From: Lysinibacillus sp. ZYM-1
Lineage (GTDB): Bacteria > Bacillota > Bacilli > Bacillales_A > Planococcaceae
Direction: 5' to 3'
NCBI RefSeq assembly: GCF_001308875.1
Contig: NZ_KQ465136.1
Location: 1 to 45,256 of the forward strand
DNA: 45,256 nt
Part shown: positions 43,483-45,256 of the stretch, piece by piece
Numbering within the stretch: the stretch's first letter is position 1
Layout of the letters: each line of letters starts with the position of its first letter
Program-made: the position numbers and the translations under genes
Notes under the pieces: model-generated
The model's input: the letters and a program-made list of their open reading frames with translations, nothing else
What the model was told of the DNA's origin: nothing
The model's database searches: none

Positions 43483-45116
43483 AGCCAGCAGGGAAATTAA
43501 CGCTTCGTTTTGTATCTTATTTCATCATATTCTACCTATTAATCATTTCAGGCTTTATTATGAGCTTGGTATTTTTTGCAATTTTTATTAACGATCGTGT
43601 AGGGGACAATATTCATGTCATGAGCTCCTTTGAAATTGAGAACGATGCCGTTGTTGAAAAAGGAGATTCTGTTAAAATTGCTGATTATTTAGTAAAACGT
43701 GCAAAGGAAAATTCAGGTCAACTCTACTTATTTGATCAGTCGATGACCATTGTTGATTATACGGGGAATATATGTGAATTATGTGGAATGCCTGATAGCG
43801 AAATTTTCGCATTGAAACAGCCAGGTATGCATACATGGGAACTTCCAAAATACTACTTGTTATTTCTACCGATTTCGCCTGTTCGCCCACTTTTTGAGGA
43901 GGCCATTGATAATTGGTTAGCAACAGGGGGAATTTCAGATGTGACACTTCAGCGTTTAAAAGAACGTAAAGCTAGTGTTGAAATCTATGATACGCAATGG
44001 AATAGGACGGACATTATAGGAAAACGATATGAAAAGCTGAGTAAGCCCCAACTGCTGGAGGAGAAATATGATCTTTTTGAGCATAAGGAACTTAGGCAAA
44101 GTACAACATTAGCAGATGATTCCACATTTGTTGTACGCATGCCTAATCCATCCTATAAACCATTTGAAGAGCCTTTCAATAAAGCCATGATCTTGTTTGT
44201 TTCTATTTTCTTTGGCGGGCACATTATTTTATTGCTGGGCGTCATTTTTTTATCTATTAGTATTTCGCGACAATTTGTGCGCCCACTCGTTTATGTGATA
44301 TCACGCATTGAGCGACTTACCCAATTCGATTACAGTGATATAAGTGATAAGAAAATCCATCATAAGAAAACAGGGAAATTGAAACGGAAATTTAAATTAT
44401 TCCAACCAGTAGAGGAATCGCTGAATCATTTGTCTGAGCGACTTGATTCAAATGAAAGGCAGATTAAGCAATCGGAGCAGTTACGTGAGGAGTGGATAAC
44501 AGGTTTATCGCACGACTTAAAGACGCCCTTAAGCTCTATTTATGGCTATTCCACAATGCTTGCCTCTGAAGACTATGAGTGGACAAAGGACGAAATGCGT
44601 ATTTTTGCGCAAACTATGCAGGAAAAGGCAACATACATGGATGCGCTCATTCGAGATTTAACGTACACGTACCAGTTAAAAAATAAGGCCATACAACTTG
44701 ATAAGGTATCGCTTCCGTTGGCTTCATGGTTAACACAATTTGCAGACGAACAGGTAAGCGTAAACGTTTATGGTGATGTGTTGCTACAAGCAGATGAACT
44801 TTTACTCAAGCGGATTATGGATAATTTATTAACCAATGCGAAGAAGTATACGCCTGTAGGCACGAAGGTAATGGTGGAAGCGCAACATACTGCTAATGAA
44901 GTAATGCTAACAATTACAGATCAAGGTCCTGGTATTCCTCAGGAAGAGCTCGATAACCTATTCGAACGCTATTACCGAGGAACTAACACTACAGATGATA
45001 TAACAGGAACAGGGTTAGGACTAGCTATAACGAAACAGCTTATTGATCTTCACAATGGCACCATTAGTGTTCGTTCGGGTCGAGATGGCACGGTCTTCAT
45101 TCTAAAATTTCAGTGA
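43479..45116 (+). CDS. Sensor histidine kinase with large external domain
   Basis: A 545-aa kinase: TM1 about 14-36, an external domain of about 200 residues, TM2 about 245-266. A HAMP-like region with a basic insertion (KKIHHKKTGKLKRKFK) is followed by HisKA with the phospho-accepting His in GLSHDLKTPLSSIYG (near residue 345). HATPase_c has an N-box (IMDNLLTNAKKYT), DQGPGIP and GTGLGLAI. A Cys pair CELC at 99-102 in the external domain could sense redox or metal. The input is unknown; the divergent DUF418 gene is a possible target. Confidence 0.9.
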   Translation: MKPAGKLTLRFVSYFIIFYLLIISGFIMSLVFFAIFINDRVGDNIHVMSSFEIENDAVVEKGDSVKIADYLVKRAKENSGQLYLFDQSMTIVDYTGNICELCGMPDSEIFALKQPGMHTWELPKYYLLFLPISPVRPLFEEAIDNWLATGGISDVTLQRLKERKASVEIYDTQWNRTDIIGKRYEKLSKPQLLEEKYDLFEHKELRQSTTLADDSTFVVRMPNPSYKPFEEPFNKAMILFVSIFFGGHIILLLGVIFLSISISRQFVRPLVYVISRIERLTQFDYSDISDKKIHHKKTGKLKRKFKLFQPVEESLNHLSERLDSNERQIKQSEQLREEWITGLSHDLKTPLSSIYGYSTMLASEDYEWTKDEMRIFAQTMQEKATYMDALIRDLTYTYQLKNKAIQLDKVSLPLASWLTQFADEQVSVNVYGDVLLQADELLLKRIMDNLLTNAKKYTPVGTKVMVEAQHTANEVMLTITDQGPGIPQEELDNLFERYYRGTNTTDDITGTGLGLAITKQLIDLHNGTISVRSGRDGTVFILKFQ

Positions 45117-45120
45117 CAAT

Positions 45121-45158
45121 AAAAAGAGGTATCAAAATCCATTTGATACCTCTTTTAT
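45121..45158. terminator. Terminator after the kinase gene
   Basis: AAAAGAGGTATCAAA pairs with TTTGATACCTCTTTT, 4 nt after the stop codon. Confidence 0.92.
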
Positions 45159-45174
45159 TATTGTATCTTTTGAA

Positions 45175-45197
45175 AACCCCTTGCTATGCAAGGGGTT
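45175..45197 (-). terminator. Hairpin, probably a minus-strand terminator
   Basis: A perfect 10-bp stem AACCCCTTGC / GCAAGGGGTT with a 3-nt loop. On the minus strand it is followed by TTTTC, fitting the end of a gene that lies beyond the window. The remaining 59 bases contain nothing recognisable. Confidence 0.5.
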
Positions 45198-45256
45198 CTA
45201 AAGAGCTTCTAGCTATGGACAAGAAAAAAACCCCAGCCGTACAATGAATTCAGGTC

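Noticed and set aside
45175..45256. Attachment site or mobile-element end at the right edge
   Set aside because: The hairpin fits a minus-strand terminator, and no integrase or matching repeat is in the window.

Overview
The window reads like a low-GC Gram-positive chromosome of the Bacillaceae/Planococcaceae type. A Lysinibacillus-like organism is my best guess. The grounds are an rrn-linked block of 18 tRNA genes, Bacillus-type riboswitches, strong GGAGG ribosome-binding sites with frequent TTG/GTG starts, a bacterial NO synthase, and a large S-layer-homology (SLH) surface protein. The species assignment is inference only.

Layout. 1-1865: the 3' end of a 23S rRNA gene, 5S rRNA, 18 tRNA genes and a terminator. 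2150-5060: NO synthase oxygenase, an unrecognised acidic protein, and a CynX/NimT-type exporter on the minus strand. 5160-6957: a lysine riboswitch with terminator controlling a LysP-type permease. 7113-10494: a YcbLMNO-like two-component system with its ABC transporter. 10573-11895: MntH with a candidate MntR operator. 12057-17157: two tandem, paralogous, very large MalT/LuxR-type ATPase regulators. 17214-21018: an SLH/leucine-rich-repeat surface-protein locus made of a C-terminal remnant, one intact gene and an N-terminal remnant. 21064-24394: a YkoGH-like two-component system with two PepSY proteins and matching 11-bp-phased candidate operators in front of both transcription units. 24558-26703: a c-di-AMP (ydaO) riboswitch and the K+ transporter KimA. 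26885-28986: a guanine riboswitch controlling xpt-pbuX.

29190-32443: a VOC protein between two look-alike terminators, a UPF0316/DUF2179 protein, a DUF2252 protein and a short YitT protein. 32520-36431 (all minus strand): an EamA transporter, a PucR-type regulator, an amidase and a 61-residue protein overlapping the amidase start. 36759-38568: an EAL gene overlapping a CBS-GGDEF gene, probably a c-di-GMP turnover module split over two polypeptides. 38910-40304: a TcyP-type cystine symporter. 40353-42678 (minus): a 104-aa protein, YpsA, a 33-aa membrane peptide and a DUF418 membrane protein. 42781-45116: a third two-component system, divergent from the DUF418 gene.

Together the genes form an accessory and homeostatic region: nutrient and ion uptake under direct RNA control (lysine, c-di-AMP/K+, guanine), metal and cystine uptake, envelope sensing by three two-component systems, and a surface-adhesin locus beside two giant regulators. 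No CRISPR array, insertion sequence or prophage was seen. The least explained parts are the regulator pair plus SLH/LRR array, the amidase with its tiny partner, and the split EAL/CBS-GGDEF pair.
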